Of a stretch of DNA of 64,000 bases, positions 60,991-64,000 are shown one piece after another (position 1 is the stretch's first letter; the number at the start of each line of letters is the position of its first letter). The stretch is from Circinella umbellata. Lineage: Eukaryota > Mucoromycota > Mucoromycetes > Mucorales > Lichtheimiaceae. Both the position numbers and the translations under genes were made by a program. The stretch spans positions 27,406 to 91,405 of the forward strand of contig JAIWNF010000102.1 in assembly GCA_025093555.1 (NCBI GenBank). Direction: 5' to 3'. The notes under the pieces were generated by a model, which was not told where the DNA came from, did not search any database, and was given only the letters and a program-made list of their open reading frames with translations.

Positions 60991-63581
60991 ATCACTTATT
61001 AATTTTTAACATTTTGGCAAACGTGGATAATTAATTCAGCCAGTATAAATAATGTACGATCATAGAATAGTATTATACACATTATTATATATACGTACAC
61101 ACTAATTGTATAGTAATTTCAACTTTTGTATACATTGTATATATGTATGATATACCATATATTGAATTCGGTACTATATATATCATAACATTATAGTAGT
61201 TCAGTAACAGAACATCATTTTTCATTTATAAAAATATATTCAGAAACATGGGAATTATGTAGCGCTATTTTGATCGAAATGAAATATCATTTGAGAATAA
61301 TGTACTTATAATGGTGTTTTTTCTTCTATAAGACTAAAATTAAAATGGTAAATATGTACGTTACTGTAAGATACATATTTATGGCTTGCATAGTAGCATC
61401 TATCATATTAGATTTTTTTATATAAACCATGTAATATGACATAGGAAATCATATACGTATACTACAACATTTCTGCTAATCATATGATTACTGTATATCA
61501 CATATATTGTGCTTTCCATTGCAATATATATATATGCTACTAATTAGTGAACTTTGATAGTTATTCATGTTGCCTTTTCTTTTGTAATATGTACTGTGAT
61601 ACTTTTATCATCCGGCAACGTACTTATATATGTAAGTGTATATAGTAGTTTTTATAATTTCACAAAAAGTCAAATATTACATACTCAGGAAAAATATTAT
61701 AAATACAAACTTTATTCCGTCTTCTTTACCAATGTCGTTTTACATTTTATATTTTACTTCTATTATTTACGTCACAAATATTAAATATTTAAAAAAACTA
61801 ACCTTTTTTTTTCATCCATACGTATATAATTATTTTTAAGAACTTGATAGTTTTTTTAAAAATTAATCATTATTGCATCACACCCCAAAATCCTATTTCA
61901 CATACTCACTTTGTCCAATCCCCATTTTTTACCTTCCGCATCCAGATCATCATCGTCTATTATACATACGTATATATATCTGTCCGTTACAGATTTTTTT
62001 TAGCTGGCTCGACCTTGTGAATTCATACTGTAAGTTTTAATGATTTGGGGTATTATAAAGTCAACTTCAATTGTACGTATATTATTATAGTTTGTTTAAT
62101 ATGGCATAATAGAGAAGTAACCGAAACTACTATGTTTGAGTTATATCTGTGTATATTATCATTTATTATTGATGGTGGGTAGCATTATCACAATAAGGCA
62201 TATCTGAGCTATCAGAAATATGTCAGAAAATGTTTATCTCGACTTTTATTTCTTACAGCATGCTCAAGATAGTCATATTGGACCAAATATCTTATACTAA
62301 TCCAAGGTATCCCCGAATTACTCCTATTTCTAGCTGATTTTCGTGTAATTTGATAATGATCTTTGCTTGATATGTGAAAATAATGCCTACTCTTTATAGT
62401 AAATTTACTGTCTTAGAAAAAAAAACATACGCACTTGATTCAGAATTTTAGCTTTCTATGTGAAGGTTGGTTCTATAAATATGATTGTTATATCCTCCAA
62501 GATAATAAAACAAGAGATAAAGATTCAAAAGATACGTAATACGATGTAATAGATTAATAATGTTGATTAAAAGATCAATTAGTTCTTTCTTTGATATACG
62601 CAACAAGTCTATCTATTTATATTAAATTACATCAAATATAAAGTTATCGCAATTTATGTATTAATGGATTGCTTGTTCTACGTATATATATTCTAACCAT
62701 GTCATGAGAAATATAATAGTCAAAAAGACAGGAACCATAAGAATAACTTATAAGGCCATGTCTAATATTATGAATATAAAATTTTATAGGCGGATTGATT
62801 GAACCACAGCAATAAAAAAAAAAGTGCCCCAATTGATTATCCACACAGCCAATATTAGGATAGAGCAATATCTGGTTATACTTAAAGAACAACGGAATAT
62901 TTTTTTATTAATACATTTTGGCACGAAACCATATTTAATAATAATAAGAAAAAAAGTATACGATAAATTTAGTTGCTTTATTTACAGTCCCCGTTAAATA
63001 CAACGTCCGGTTGGACATACTTGTTTGAGACAGTTCATAAGTGAGAAAAGTTATAGCCTGGTTACAAAAGCTATGTTGTGTGGCACATGAGAATAAAAAT
63101 GTTATCGATAACAATCGCCAAGTATCGCCAAATAAATAGATTGTTCCCGGTAGCAACCGATTGACGGTGTTTCAAACAGTTTGTTGACGTAAACACGCGT
63201 CAGCAAAATAGATTATTGCCGGCAACAACCGACTTACGAAGTTTACCTCTTTCTTTCTCGAATTTAATAATGTATCTGTGGCAGTAACTATGGTAAGTAG
63301 AACTATCATTTTTTTTATTATTTAACACCTTTTTTATCGTTATGTACATCAAACGTTATGGCCTCACTCTACTTTTACATTCCTTTTTTTTGTAACTACA
63401 TTCCTGTTTCTTTAAACTACACTTTTCATTCTTTTTGAGAAAAAAAAAAAAAAAACTCACAATTTTTTTATTCTTTTTTTATAAAAAGGCGAATGACAAT
63501 CTGGTACTTGGCATTACTTGTTGACGTTCAATGAAGCAGGTGTTTTTTCTAAATCACTTGTTTCATTGCTTAGTTAATGCA
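60991..63581. other. intergenic, no supported gene
   Basis: AT-rich with TA-rich runs and short frames. An inverted fragment AGCTGGCTCGACCT at about 62002-62015 recalls the GTCGAGC micro-exon starts but is not a clear match. Confidence 0.4.
63133..63238. repeat. imperfect direct repeat
   Basis: AATAGATTGTTCCCGGTAGC at about 63135 and AATAGATTATTGCCGGCAAC at about 63207 are followed by AACCGA-T-ACG in both cases, giving two diverged copies of a roughly 33-bp unit 72 bp apart. Confidence 0.45.
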
Positions 63582-64000
63582 ATGGACATTCCTCATCTTG
63601 GTAAAAAAAAGGTATTCATAAACCCATATATTCAGTGGAGAAATAAAGAGAAACAAAAGACATGACATGCGTTGTTGTTTTTTTTATAGTAAAATATTTT
63701 CACTTACCTTTTATCTAAGTTTTTTTTATTCAAGTTTGTCAGATTCAAAAGCAAGAAAGGTCCATACTCTGGTGTCCAAACCAAATGCAGTTTAAGCTAT
63801 TTTTACGTCACTGTATAATTGTGTTAACAAGGTAATGACCAAACAAGTAGATAAATGGTTCCAAGATCAATTTACAAAGATGTATAATTTTATCACTGTA
63901 CTGACTTTTTGTTAATTATAGGAACTGCTCCCTCCACAGAGTCACCATTATCGATATGCCTTGTTCAAGATGATATCCGATTTATTATTACATACTTTAA
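63582..64000 (+). CDS. possible 5' end of a gene running off the window
   Basis: ATG at 63582 starts MDIPHLGKKK (exon ends 63611 before GTATTC). A second exon, 63743-63831, is in the same phase: IQKQERSILWCPNQMQFKLF, then RHCIIVLT. A third block after TTATAG at 63920 is open to the window end in phase 0 (ELLPPQSHHYRYALFKM), but the joining phase does not fit the preceding exon. One exon edge is therefore wrong or the gene is damaged. The residues look coding. No family is recognised. Confidence 0.3.

Noticed and set aside
62002..62015. Inverted micro-exon start (AGCTGGCTCGACCT)
   Set aside because: Its complement is GTCGAGCCAGCT and not GTCGAGCTGGCT, and no donor or branch site accompanies it.

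Overview
The window looks like an AT-rich, repeat-laden chromosome segment from an early-diverging fungus, most likely Mucoromycota (Mucorales-like). That assignment is an inference. It rests on dense short GT-AG introns (about 60-135 bp) with TACTAAT-like branch sites, TATA boxes, compact fungal housekeeping genes, and a Fanzor gene alongside LINE and MULE remnants. I saw no rRNA, tRNA or CRISPR array.

Layout. 0-7 kb: one small secreted CAP/PR-1 gene in a gene-poor region. 7.0-11.5 kb (minus strand): an 18-exon gene whose 17 introns splice to one uninterrupted 952-residue frame. It carries the RuvC and zinc-finger signature of a Fanzor (the eukaryotic TnpB relative, an RNA-guided nuclease family). 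Upstream it has two short-period tandem arrays and downstream a small hairpin. 12.9-24.4 kb is a transposon graveyard: a MULE transposase pseudogene, a retropepsin-like fragment, a decayed multi-exon gene hit by two insertions, several inverted-repeat elements, and a tandem array of 284-286 bp units. 25.6-34.8 kb is the more ordinary genic block: a possible F-box fragment, a disordered Ser/Pro-rich protein, an acetyl-CoA acetyltransferase (ERG10-type) and a PDRG1-like prefoldin-domain protein.

34.9-42.5 kb and 55.4-61 kb hold four related copies (A-D) of a gene family I do not recognise. A long first exon encodes a basic/Ser-Pro-rich protein with an acidic tail (MEIDW / MDVDWWEGDMEVD). It is followed by a ladder of 57-90 bp micro-exons, nearly all starting GTCGA, in phase 0-0, each encoding a short hydrophobic unit (V[DE].APS...). 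Phases and splice sites agree across copies, although every copy here carries stops or frameshifts. Between the pairs lies a 5.4-kb non-LTR retrotransposon (50.0-55.3 kb, minus strand) with an exact 14-bp target-site duplication and a TAATG stop/start overlap between its two ORFs; its ORF2 is broken.

The genes do not form one pathway. The thiolase and PDRG1-like genes are housekeeping. The rest is accessory and mobile DNA. The two items most worth follow-up are the intact intron-rich Fanzor and the micro-exon gene family.
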